Positions 9,182 to 17,265 of a stretch of 64,000 nucleotides of DNA are shown in pieces; positions within the stretch are counted from its first letter, which is position 1; the number at the start of each line of letters is the position of its first letter. The stretch covers positions 1 through 64,000 of the forward strand of contig JAGBVG010000053.1 in the NCBI GenBank assembly GCA_017630455.1, in the 5' to 3' direction. The notes beneath the pieces were generated by a model that saw only the letters and a program-made list of their open reading frames with translations, was not told the DNA's origin and searched no databases. Position numbers and translations under genes: made by a program. Source of the stretch: Alistipes sp. Lineage in GTDB: Bacteria; Bacteroidota; Bacteroidia; Bacteroidales; Rikenellaceae.

Positions 9182-11269
9182 TTAGAAAGCATCCACAAAT
9201 ACCAACTGCATACTGATGCGTCGATACTCGCCACCCTTACCAGATGTCACCTCGATGTTATATGAGTAGTCCACGTTCATATCCTCCACGCCCTTGATGC
9301 TATTGGCAAAGAAGTGCTTAACGCCCAACGCACGAACAAACGCAAGCTGCTCATTCTGGGTGATACCCTCAGCCTTGGTGAGGGTCAAATTGCTCAAAAT
9401 ATCGCCCTTATAGACTGGCTCACCGACATACTCGCCATAGCAACCATCGTATGCTATGCCGCGATAGATAGGCATCGAATCGGCCATACCGTGAACCTTA
9501 ACCAAAAGTCGCTTGCCACTCTGCATATAGGTAGCAAACTCGCCCTCGAGAGCCTGCTTCACAATCTCCATCATAGACATCGCAGCACCCGAATCCTCGA
9601 CCTTATACTTTCCTGGTCCGAAATCCTCCTGTGCAGAGAAGCCCACCTCCACGGTGTATGAGACATCCACGATGTAGTTCATAATTCGCTCACCATCGGC
9701 ATTTGTCGATGACTCCACATTGGTCTTAACGTTGATATTGGTGTGATCCGAGATTGTATTCTGCTCCTTGGCCATATTCACCACATTATCCTTAATCTCC
9801 TGAAGCACAACCTCCTGGATATTAGACTGCTGAATAACCTCAAGTGGCACAAACTCCTCCTCAAGCTCCAAGAACTCCAACGAGCGTCGCTCAAGGTTGT
9901 TGTAGGTATAAGTCTTACCAGTATTCTTGTTGCGGACATCGGCATAGATAAGCTCAAACTTATCATCGCTGGTAAGGCCATACTTCACATTTACGAACTC
10001 CAAATCATCCACATTGGTAAAGTCAACCACATCCTCCGAAGGCACCTCGAGGAAGATTGGCTCCATACCTCCCAAATTCACAGAGAGCATACTCGACTCT
10101 GGGTTGTAGCTTCCGAGCGACACATCGCCAATCTGCGCCAAGGCATAGTCATCGGCGATACGTGTTGCGATCTCAACCTCAAAGAGTTTCATCTGCTCCA
10201 CACGTGTCTCGTCGTTGACACGCAGGCGATAATCATCCATCGACTCACCTGGCATCTGCTTCATCCAGTCGGTCATCTTATCATCCAACTCATCAGCCAA
10301 GAGCTGTGTGAAGTTTGGCTTTATCTCGCTCATTCTTCTGTAGGTAACGTTCGAAGCTGTATTATAGATAAGGAATGGATTTCCGTGATTATCCGACACA
10401 AAGCGCAAGTCGGTGATACCGCCAAGGTTGTCGTTTATAAATATACGGTCGCTGTCGTCAAGCAGGTTGAGAACCACGATGCGGGTATCGCTGCAGACAA
10501 CTGCCACATACTTGTTATCGCTATTGAAGTCGCAGCTCTGAGCATATCCCAAACCGTCGTAGCTACGATTTTCGAGATAGTTATGAGTGTTATAGAGCGT
10601 GATGGTGCCATTATCGGCAAGCACCGCAAAATACTTACTATCATTCGAGAAGGCGATATCATTAACGCGAGCATCGAGCTTTATCTCCTTGCGAATGCTC
10701 TTGCTCTCCATATTCCACACCACAACACGCTCGCCATCTGTTGCCGCAATATAGTAGTTGTTAGGCGACACAATCAAGTTGCTGGCTGTGATTACATTGG
10801 CAATCGATGACTTAAGCTCCAACGAACGTGCGTCGCATACCAAAATCTCGGCTGGCGTTGCCAAGACAAGATTTCGCGCATCGTCGGTATAGGCAATTGC
10901 CGTAGCATTTTGCACCTTCTTAACTCTACCCATCACCTTATCTGCCTTCCAAAGGTCGTAGAGGGTAACTGCCGTTCCATCGCTCTTTCGTGTGAGCAAC
11001 ACGTATGATGTTCCCGAAGGGTTGACCTTGATATCCCTCACTGTACCAGGGCTGTAGCTCGCCTGATAGCCTCTCAAATTGTAGGTTTTCTGGCCATTAA
11101 AGTAGTAGGTGGCCATCATATAGTTATCGAAACCCTGTGCATACTGACTCTGAGGATATACATAATCTCTCTTCTCAGGCTCCTGCGCATTCGACGCAAC
11201 ACCACCGCACACCGCCATAGCTACTGTCAGCCACAACATAGATGCAAAACGTGTAAAACTCTTTTTCAT
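9182..11269 (-). CDS. Exported beta-propeller (WD40-like) protein, first gene of caspase operon
   Basis: The 695-residue product has a signal peptide (1-29, ending SNAQ). Residues about 70-310 hold repeating blade-like units such as DIAFSNDSKYFAVLADNGTITLYN and NSDNKYVAVVCSDTRIVVLNL, so a WD40-type propeller is likely. Residues about 330-460 resemble the middle domain of the caspase protein (W-x-K-x(2)-PGES-x(3)-YR-x-RV). The last 150 residues (VKVHGMADSMP, then NEQLAFVRALGVKHFF) look faintly OmpA-like, which would allow peptidoglycan contact. It is first in the operon, behind a consensus promoter and a long leader. A scaffold for the caspase is plausible but not shown. Confidence 0.7.
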   Translation of the reverse strand: MKKSFTRFASMLWLTVAMAVCGGVASNAQEPEKRDYVYPQSQYAQGFDNYMMATYYFNGQKTYNLRGYQASYSPGTVRDIKVNPSGTSYVLLTRKSDGTAVTLYDLWKADKVMGRVKKVQNATAIAYTDDARNLVLATPAEILVCDARSLELKSSIANVITASNLIVSPNNYYIAATDGERVVVWNMESKSIRKEIKLDARVNDIAFSNDSKYFAVLADNGTITLYNTHNYLENRSYDGLGYAQSCDFNSDNKYVAVVCSDTRIVVLNLLDDSDRIFINDNLGGITDLRFVSDNHGNPFLIYNTASNVTYRRMSEIKPNFTQLLADELDDKMTDWMKQMPGESMDDYRLRVNDETRVEQMKLFEVEIATRIADDYALAQIGDVSLGSYNPESSMLSVNLGGMEPIFLEVPSEDVVDFTNVDDLEFVNVKYGLTSDDKFELIYADVRNKNTGKTYTYNNLERRSLEFLELEEEFVPLEVIQQSNIQEVVLQEIKDNVVNMAKEQNTISDHTNINVKTNVESSTNADGERIMNYIVDVSYTVEVGFSAQEDFGPGKYKVEDSGAAMSMMEIVKQALEGEFATYMQSGKRLLVKVHGMADSMPIYRGIAYDGCYGEYVGEPVYKGDILSNLTLTKAEGITQNEQLAFVRALGVKHFFANSIKGVEDMNVDYSYNIEVTSGKGGEYRRISMQLVFVDAF

Positions 11270-11851
11270 AGCTCGTTATTTTTTTAATTATTATTTTTTT
11301 CATCTTCCATAGCATATCCGCCACATCTCTATGCAACGCAACACATACCTCACAAGTAGGGCTACAATGCGACAAATCACCAAACACCCTACAACAGAAG
11401 TGTGTGGTATCGACCAATATACTCCTACAACATAATGGAGTAGAAGCTATTACGATTTAATAAAATTGGTTGAAGATTCTGCCGCCAATAATCAACAATC
11501 GTTCACGAATATGAACCTTGTTGAATATCTAAACGCTTTACAAAGTTACGAAATAAAAATAAATTTGCAAATATTATATAGGCTTTATATTACAAATAGT
11601 TAATATTTTCAGCTGGTTGTAATATTTAAACCAATTTCACATTTTTATAAACAGATATAAGCGGTAAAATTGGTTGCTCGCCGACGTATGCACCTTTTAT
11701 GCAACCACGAAGGAATTTTTCAGAAATAAAAGAGTATGCTCGGACTACTGAGTTCATACCTCAACAGCCCGAGCAACTATAAAAATCTCGCCAATTAAAC
11801 CGAATAATAAAGGGCAACATCCTAATATTTAAGAAGTTGTCATTATCATTG
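11270..11851. other. Non-coding gap: long leader of caspase operon and region downstream of tRNA-Arg
   Basis: I find no convincing gene here. The part from 11270 to about 11535 should be the untranslated leader of the minus-strand caspase operon. It holds a small hairpin (TACTCC / GGAGTA, 11420-11442). The part from 11571 to 11851 follows the minus-strand tRNA and contains a larger stem-loop at 11737-11775 (TGCTCGG / CCCGAGCA outside, TGAG / CTCA inside), possibly the 3' end of the tRNA transcript. The region is AT-rich with no long open frame. Confidence 0.5.
11541..11570 (-). promoter_or_regulatory. Promoter of the exported caspase operon
   Basis: On the minus strand TTG, exactly 19 nt, then TAACTTTG matches the Bacteroidota sigma-ABfr consensus. 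It predicts a transcript starting near 11535, with a leader of about 265 nt before the ATG at 11269. Confidence 0.75.
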
Positions 11852-11923
11852 TAGCCCCTCCGGGACTCGAACCCGGATTTAAGGTTTAGGAAACCTTCGT
11901 TCTATCCCTTGAACTAAAGAGCC
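11852..11923 (-). tRNA. tRNA-Arg, anticodon CCU
   Basis: Read on the minus strand all four arms fold. The acceptor is GGCTCTT / AGGGGCT (three G-T wobbles). The D stem is GTTC / GAAC. The anticodon stem is AAGGT / ACCTT around loop TTCCTAA, so the anticodon is CCT. The T stem is CCGGG / CCCGG around TTCGAGT. The discriminator is A, and CCA is not encoded, so it must be added by the CCA enzyme. CCU reads the rare AGG codon. The gene stands alone. Confidence 0.95.
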
Positions 11924-12025
11924 AAAGAGTAAGATTACGCAAAACCACACAAAACCGCCCAAAACAACAGCCACAAACCTTCGTAACATTGCCCTGCGAC
12001 AGCCCTTGATAGTTTATCCGAAACA

Positions 12026-12056
12026 CAAAGATAAGAATATTTTTGAAATTAAACAA
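12026..12056 (-). promoter_or_regulatory. Probable promoter of tRNA-Arg
   Basis: TATCTTTG on the minus strand with a TTG about 20 nt upstream. It lies about 100 nt before the mature tRNA 5' end, so a precursor leader of about 95 nt is expected. Confidence 0.55.
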
Positions 12057-12270
12057 CAAATACCTCAAAAAGTTGCACATAAAAGCCTATTTTTTATCTA
12101 CTCTCCACTCCTCTACTTTCCTTGTAGAAAAATTTAACAGCCTTATTTCCGCCACGACAACACCACTTAGTTCGCTATATATCAAACCATTAACCCCTGC
12201 AACACTAAAAAAATTAAACTACAGAGAGTAGAAAATCAGTTGAAAATTTCTAAACCTAACAAAAAAGTTA

Positions 12271-12278
12271 TATCTTTG
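12271..12278 (+). promoter_or_regulatory. -7 promoter element of the acyl-CoA ligase gene
   Basis: TATCTTTG matches TAnnTTTG exactly. The -33 box is not clear. The predicted leader is about 75 nt. Confidence 0.55.
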
Positions 12279-12358
12279 CAACGATAGTTTGATAAGTGAA
12301 CAACGCCGAGCACGACTAAAAAGCAGTTGTGTAGCGCGTTACAAAACAGAAATATATT

Positions 12359-14062
12359 ATGTTGGAGAAAAACTTAATTAAGCTTTACGAGCAGAGCTTC
12401 CGCAACAACCGCGAAATGGCTGCTTTGACCGACTATTTCAAGGGTGAGACATTCTCATACTACGAAATGGCAAAGGAGATTGCCAAGCTTCACCTTATGT
12501 TCAAGGAGGCTGGCATTGAGAGAGGAGACAAAATCGCCCTTATAGGACGCAACAACACCCGCTGGTGCATAAGCTACATAGCAACAATCACTTATGGAGC
12601 GGTTATCGTGCCTATCCTTCAGGATTTCAACCCAAATGATGTGATCAACATCGTAAACCACTCCGAGAGTAAGCTCCTCTTCCTCGGCGATAACTTCTGG
12701 GATGAGATCGAGGGAGATCAGATTCCAGGCATCGACGCTGTGTTCTCACTCACCGACTACCACGTTATCTACGAGAAGAACGGCGATAAGCTGACATCAT
12801 ATATGAAGAATATCCTCATTAACTACCGCGAGGCATATCCACGCGGCTTCAGTGTCGAGGATATCAAGTATCCTGAGGTTGGCAACGATGAGATATGTCT
12901 TCTCAACTACACATCGGGTACTACAGGCTCTTCGAAGGGTGTTATGCTTACCGTGAACAACCTCACAGGTAACATTACATATGCAATGGAGATTGTGGAT
13001 CCCGACAGCGGCGAGTACTACTTCCGCAAGGGTGGTCGAACACTCTCGTTCCTACCATTGGCACACGCCTACGGCTGTACGTTCGACTTCCTCGCGCCTC
13101 TTGCTTGCGGTGCACACATCACACTCTTGGGCCGTATTCCTTCACCAAAGATCCTTATCGAGGCTATGAAGGTTACACGTCCAAACATCGTATGCTCTGT
13201 GCCGCTGATCCTCGAGAAGGTATATCGCAAGAGCATCCTTCCACTCTTGGAGAAGGGTCCTATGAGTATCGCGATGCGTATTCCGCTTATTAACACAGCC
13301 ATCTACTCGACTATTCGCTCTAAGCTTATGGAGCAGTTTGGCGGCTGCGTGGAGATCTTTATCGTGGGTGGCGCAGCTATCAACCGCGAGACTGAGGAGT
13401 TCCTCCGCACCATCAAGTTCCCACTTACGGTAGGCTACGGTATGACCGAGTGCGCACCTCTTATCAGCTTCGAGGTACCTCAAAAGTTCAAGGCAGGCTC
13501 GTGCGGTCGCATACTTCCTCCACACCTCTTCGAGTCGAAGATCTTGTCGCGCGACCCTGAGAATGTTGCTGGCGAGCTTCTCGTTCGCGGCGAGCACGTG
13601 ATGAAGGGCTACTACAAGAACGAGGAGGCTACAAATGCCGTTTTGGATAAGGATGGATGGTTGCATACAGGCGATATGTGTACTATGGATTCGGATGGCA
13701 CGCTCTACATCCGCGGTCGCTGCAAGACTATGATCCTCTCTGGCTCGGGACAGAACATCTATCCTGAGGAGATCGAGGAGCGCCTGAACAACCTCTACCT
13801 CGTTGGCGAGTCACTCGTAATCGAGAACAATGGTCGTCTCACAGCCCTTGTAGTACCTGACTATGAGCTTGCTACAGCCGAGGGCATCAACCTCGAGAAT
13901 CTTCAGGAGATTATGGATAAGAACCTCCAGGAACTTAACAATATGGTAGCTTCATACGAGAAGGTTTCGAATATCGTCATCCACCGCGAGGAGTTTGTCA
14001 AGACCCCTAAGCGCAGTATCAAACGTTACCTCTATAGCGCCGAGCGTCTCAATCTCAACTAA
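12359..14062 (+). CDS. Long-chain fatty acid--CoA ligase-like AMP-forming enzyme
   Basis: The 567-residue product is an ANL-superfamily adenylating enzyme. Motif A3 (YTSGTTGSSKGVM) lies near residue 183. VGYGMTECAP is the A5 region, HTGDM the aspartate of motif A7, and a closing TPKRSIKR supplies the catalytic lysine region. It should activate a carboxylic acid, probably a long-chain fatty acid, as an acyl-adenylate and then a CoA thioester for phospholipid synthesis or fatty acid recycling. It is monocistronic, with a -7 box upstream and a strong terminator after it. Exact chain length preference cannot be read from sequence. Confidence 0.9.
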   Translation: MLEKNLIKLYEQSFRNNREMAALTDYFKGETFSYYEMAKEIAKLHLMFKEAGIERGDKIALIGRNNTRWCISYIATITYGAVIVPILQDFNPNDVINIVNHSESKLLFLGDNFWDEIEGDQIPGIDAVFSLTDYHVIYEKNGDKLTSYMKNILINYREAYPRGFSVEDIKYPEVGNDEICLLNYTSGTTGSSKGVMLTVNNLTGNITYAMEIVDPDSGEYYFRKGGRTLSFLPLAHAYGCTFDFLAPLACGAHITLLGRIPSPKILIEAMKVTRPNIVCSVPLILEKVYRKSILPLLEKGPMSIAMRIPLINTAIYSTIRSKLMEQFGGCVEIFIVGGAAINRETEEFLRTIKFPLTVGYGMTECAPLISFEVPQKFKAGSCGRILPPHLFESKILSRDPENVAGELLVRGEHVMKGYYKNEEATNAVLDKDGWLHTGDMCTMDSDGTLYIRGRCKTMILSGSGQNIYPEEIEERLNNLYLVGESLVIENNGRLTALVVPDYELATAEGINLENLQEIMDKNLQELNNMVASYEKVSNIVIHREEFVKTPKRSIKRYLYSAERLNLN

Positions 14063-14090
14063 GATTGAGTAACAGGTTTACAAACAAAGT

Positions 14091-14127
14091 AAGGTGTTCA
14101 GCAGTAGCTGAGCACCTTATTTTTTTA
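14091..14127 (+). terminator. Intrinsic terminator after the acyl-CoA ligase
   Basis: A 12-bp stem with one wobble (AAGGTGTTCAGC / GCTGAGCACCTT, loop AGTA) is followed by ATTTTTTT. Confidence 0.9.
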
Positions 14128-14223
14128 CAACTGTGTAAAATAACACACACCACAATATCCTAATTATCAGCAACAATAGATGCTCACGCAAAGAAATTTT
14201 ATACAATTCGCATAAAAATCAAT

Positions 14224-14253
14224 TTGTTTTGATGAATAATTTATGTATTTTTA
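14224..14253 (+). promoter_or_regulatory. Promoter of the DUF4492-cydAB operon
   Basis: TTG, 19 nt, then TATTTTTA (last base differs from TAnnTTTG). Transcription would start near 14260. This places the ATG at 14277 downstream of the start site and excludes in-frame starts at 14229 or 14232. Confidence 0.55.
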
Positions 14254-14276
14254 CATACGAAAACAACGATAAAGTT

Positions 14277-14507
14277 ATGAAAAATGCAATTATTTCAATA
14301 TGGAACTTCTATGTCGAGGGATTCCGCAATATGACTTGGGGCAGGCAGCTATGGTGGCTGATACTCCTCAAGGTGATTATTCTATTTGCCGTGCTGCGCG
14401 CCTTTTTCTTCACCCCTGTCCTCAGCGGCAAGAGCGAGGAGGAGCGTAGCGAGTATGTTGGTGTGCAACTTACGGATAGAGATACAAACAACGAAGCAAC
14501 TAATTAA
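14277..14507 (+). CDS. DUF4492 small membrane protein of the cytochrome bd operon
   Basis: The chosen ATG gives 76 residues beginning MKNAIISIWNFYVEGFRNMT, with one membrane segment (about 25-47, LWWLILLKVIILFAVLRAFF) and a charged C-terminal tail. This matches DUF4492, a small protein encoded just before cydA in Bacteroidota and some Campylobacterota. It is probably a structural or assembly subunit of the oxidase, in the way CydX is in E. coli, which is inference from position. An in-frame extension of 16 codons starts at a TTG but overlaps the predicted promoter, so I reject it. cydA follows 22 nt later. Confidence 0.85.
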   Translation: MKNAIISIWNFYVEGFRNMTWGRQLWWLILLKVIILFAVLRAFFFTPVLSGKSEEERSEYVGVQLTDRDTNNEATN

Positions 14508-14529
14508 TTAACCTAAAAAACTATAAACT

Positions 14530-16017
14530 ATGGTAGAAAGTGCATTAGTAGATTGGTCGAGACTGCAGTTTGCTCTCACGGCTGGTTACCACTGGATTTT
14601 TGTTCCGCTAACCTTGGGTCTCGCGATGATTATGGCAACGATGGAGACCATCTATGTTATCAAGGGCGACGAGTTCTGGAAAAGAACTGCAAAGTTCTGG
14701 ATGAAGCTCTTTGCCATCAACTTTGCCGTCGGCATCGCTACGGGCATCATCCTCGAGTTTGAGTTCGGTACAAACTGGAGCAACTATTCGTGGTTCGTGG
14801 GTGATATCTTCGGAGCACCGCTGGCCATCGAGGGTATCTTTGCATTCTTTATGGAGGCTACGTTCTTCGCCGTGATGTTCTTCGGCTGGGAGAAGGTTGG
14901 CAAACGCTTCCACCTCGCCTCTACGTGGTTTACGGGCATCGGCGCTGCAATATCTGCAGTATGGATTCTCGTTGCCAATTCGTGGATGCAACACCCTGTG
15001 GGTATGGAGTTTAACCCCGACACCGTTCGTCACGAGATGGTCGACTTCTGGGCATTGGTATTGAACCCTGTTGCGGTATCTAAGTTCTTCCACTCGTGGT
15101 TTAGCGGCTGGATGACAGGTGCGATATTCGTTATCGGCATCAGCTGCTGGTATCTCCTTCGTGGCCGCGAGCGACGCTTCGCACTCTCGAGCATCCGCGT
15201 TGCAGCTATCGTGGGTATCATCGGCACACTCGCAGTGATGTTTAGCGGCGACAGCTCGGCGGTTCACGTATCGAAGTATCAGCCAATGAAGCTCGCAGCT
15301 GCCGAGGGTCTTGAGGATGGTGGTACACGCGCGCCATTCTCGATCGTTCCAGGCGTGGAGGTTCCAGGCGTACTCTCCATCCTTGCCACACACGACATCG
15401 ACGGCTATGTTCCGGGCATCAACAATATCCTCGACGGCTATACAACACCAGGTGGCAAGACATACCCGTCGGCAGAGGAAAAGATGGAGCGCGGCAAGAT
15501 GGCTATCGAGGCATTTGGCCAGTATCGCGCACTTAAGGAGAGCGACCCCAAGGCTGCTGCTGAGGCACGTGAGGTACTCGAAGAGAATATCGACTACTTC
15601 GGCTATGGATATATCGACTCACGCGAGGAGCTTGTGCCGAACATCCCGCTCGTATACTGGGCATTCCGCATTATGGTCGGCTTCGGAGGTCTACTTCTGT
15701 TGTTGATGTTCGTAGTTCTCTGGGCAGAGCGCCGCAAGAGATTGGAGGGTATGCGCTGGTTGCAGTGGGCATCGTTGCTCTCTATACCTCTGGTCTACTT
15801 GGCGGGGCAGGCGGGATGGATTGTTGCCGAGGCAGGTCGCCAGCCTTGGGTTATCGAGGGCTTGCTGCCTACTAAGGCTGCTGTGTCGAGCGTCTCGGTG
15901 GGTGCTGTGCAGACCACATTCTTCCTCTTTGTTGCTATCTTCACCCTCTTCCTTGCCATCGAGATCCGCATCCTCATAAAGGCTATCAAGGAGGGTCCAA
16001 AGACCGAAAATGAATAA
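14530..16017 (+). CDS. cydA: Cytochrome bd ubiquinol oxidase subunit I
   Basis: The 495-residue membrane protein carries the heme and quinol sites of cytochrome bd, which reduces oxygen to water with high affinity. His21 (AGYHWIFVPLTLG) is the heme b595 ligand. His188 (KFFHSWFSGWM) is the b558 ligand, with Met in the MRWLQW region as partner. GAPLAIEG holds the conserved Glu of the proton path. The Q-loop contains KYQPMKLAAAEGL and is short, so this is an S-type oxidase. It lies between DUF4492 and cydB in one operon. In an anaerobe it serves oxygen scavenging and nanaerobic respiration. Confidence 0.98.
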   Translation: MVESALVDWSRLQFALTAGYHWIFVPLTLGLAMIMATMETIYVIKGDEFWKRTAKFWMKLFAINFAVGIATGIILEFEFGTNWSNYSWFVGDIFGAPLAIEGIFAFFMEATFFAVMFFGWEKVGKRFHLASTWFTGIGAAISAVWILVANSWMQHPVGMEFNPDTVRHEMVDFWALVLNPVAVSKFFHSWFSGWMTGAIFVIGISCWYLLRGRERRFALSSIRVAAIVGIIGTLAVMFSGDSSAVHVSKYQPMKLAAAEGLEDGGTRAPFSIVPGVEVPGVLSILATHDIDGYVPGINNILDGYTTPGGKTYPSAEEKMERGKMAIEAFGQYRALKESDPKAAAEAREVLEENIDYFGYGYIDSREELVPNIPLVYWAFRIMVGFGGLLLLLMFVVLWAERRKRLEGMRWLQWASLLSIPLVYLAGQAGWIVAEAGRQPWVIEGLLPTKAAVSSVSVGAVQTTFFLFVAIFTLFLAIEIRILIKAIKEGPKTENE

Positions 16018-16036
16018 TGTTCAAAAACTATAGATT

Positions 16037-17179
16037 ATGATAACCTACTCATTTCTACAACAATATTGGTGGCTGCTGATTGCACTCCTCGGCGGACTCC
16101 TCGTTTTCCTACTCTTTGTTCAGGGTGCTAATGCTCTCATATTCCTCGCGGGCAAGAGCGAGTCGGAGCGTCAACTCTTGGTAAACTCCACAGGTCGCAA
16201 ATGGGAGCTGACGTTTACAACTCTCGTAACCTTTGGCGGTGCGTTCTTCGCCTCGTTCCCGCTCTTCTACAGCACCAGCTTTGGCGGCGCATACTGGGTA
16301 TGGATCCTGATCCTCATAACCTTCGTATTCCAAGCTGTATCGTATGAGTTTCAGAGCAAGGCTGGCAACATCCTCGGCAAAAACACTTTCCGCGCATTCC
16401 TTACCGCCAATGGCATCCTCGCGCCGCTGCTCATAGGCACTGCCGTGGGCACCTTCTTCACTGGCTCGGCGTTCACCGTCGATAAGGCTGCTGTGGGCGA
16501 CATAGCATCACCCGTCATCAGCCGTTGGGCAAATGCGTGGCACGGCTTGGAGGCTGTTGCAAATCCTTTTAACGTAGAGTTCGGCGTTATGGTGCTGCTG
16601 CTGGCAATTATCCTCGGCGCACTTTACGCCATCAACAACATCGACAACGAGGCCCTAACCAAGAGACTCCGCCGCAACCTCGCAGTGGGCTTTTTATGCT
16701 TCCTCGTGATGTTCCTCGTTGTAATGTATCAGCTCCTCACTATGGAGGGCTTTGCTGTGGCTGAAGATGGCACTATATATATGGAGGAGTATAAGTATCT
16801 CCACAACCTACTTGCTATGCCTAACGTGCTTGTTATGTTACTCGTAGGTGCGGTGCTTCTTGTTACAGGTGTTGTAGCAACCCTCCTAAAGGCAAACTTC
16901 ACACGCGGAATCTGGCTCGCAGGTCCAGGTACCGTACTTGCGGTTATGGCACTGTTTATGCTCGCTGGATACAACAACACAGCATACTACCCCTCTACAG
17001 CCGATTTGCAGTCGTCACTCACCTTGGCAAACAGTTGCTCGAGCGAGTTTACACTCCGCACTATGGCCATAGTGTCGCTTATCATCCCATTTGTGGTAGC
17101 CTACATCGCCTACTTCTGGCGTCAGATGGATAAGAAATCTCTTACCACCGAGGAGCTTGAGTCAGGAGAGAAGTACTAA
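16037..17179 (+). CDS. cydB: Cytochrome bd ubiquinol oxidase subunit II
   Basis: The 380-residue product has about eight to nine membrane segments and starts 19 nt after cydA. It shows subunit II features: an opening WWLLIALLGGLLVFLLFVQGAN, FGGAYWVWILILITFVFQAVSYEF in the region of helices 2-3, and a final helix before a charged tail. CydB pairs with CydA as the structural second subunit. It closes the operon before a strong bidirectional terminator. Confidence 0.97.
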   Translation: MITYSFLQQYWWLLIALLGGLLVFLLFVQGANALIFLAGKSESERQLLVNSTGRKWELTFTTLVTFGGAFFASFPLFYSTSFGGAYWVWILILITFVFQAVSYEFQSKAGNILGKNTFRAFLTANGILAPLLIGTAVGTFFTGSAFTVDKAAVGDIASPVISRWANAWHGLEAVANPFNVEFGVMVLLLAIILGALYAINNIDNEALTKRLRRNLAVGFLCFLVMFLVVMYQLLTMEGFAVAEDGTIYMEEYKYLHNLLAMPNVLVMLLVGAVLLVTGVVATLLKANFTRGIWLAGPGTVLAVMALFMLAGYNNTAYYPSTADLQSSLTLANSCSSEFTLRTMAIVSLIIPFVVAYIAYFWRQMDKKSLTTEELESGEKY

Positions 17180-17204
17180 TAAACAACTATAGCAATACTT
17201 ACAC

Positions 17205-17240
17205 AAAAAGAGGTTGACGCGCAAACGTCAACCTCTTTTT
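17205..17240. terminator. Bidirectional terminator between cydB and the DUF4988 lipoprotein
   Basis: A 15-bp near-perfect stem (AAAAAGAGGTTGACG / CGTCAACCTCTTTTT) with a six-base loop is flanked by A and T runs, so it works for both convergent genes. Confidence 0.9.
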
Positions 17241-17265
17241 CATTCTATCTCTGATTGTTTCTCAA

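Larger units (their letters stand above)
11924..12358. other. Non-coding gap between tRNA-Arg and the acyl-CoA ligase
   Basis: The proximal part (11924-12020) is the 5' leader of the minus-strand tRNA; it contains short AAAACC/AAAAC-rich repetition and no gene. The rest is AT-rich upstream sequence. It carries the tRNA promoter at 12026-12056 and a plus-strand -7 box at 12271-12278, followed by a leader of about 75 nt for the acyl-CoA ligase. The short open frames here have poor composition and no family resemblance. Confidence 0.5.

Noticed and set aside
9743-10810. 355-codon plus-strand open frame opposite the propeller gene
   Set aside because: Its Ile/His/Val-rich composition is the mirror of the minus-strand coding frame, which has a signal peptide and blade repeats.
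11175-11417. 80-codon minus-strand frame in the leader of the propeller gene
   Set aside because: It overlaps the propeller gene start in another frame and is rich in Cys and Val with no family resemblance. A regulatory upstream frame is not excluded but is unsupported.
14229-14276. N-terminal extension of the DUF4492 protein
   Set aside because: The extension starts with TTG and overlaps the TTG-N19-TATTTTTA promoter; the ATG at 14277 matches the family N-terminus.
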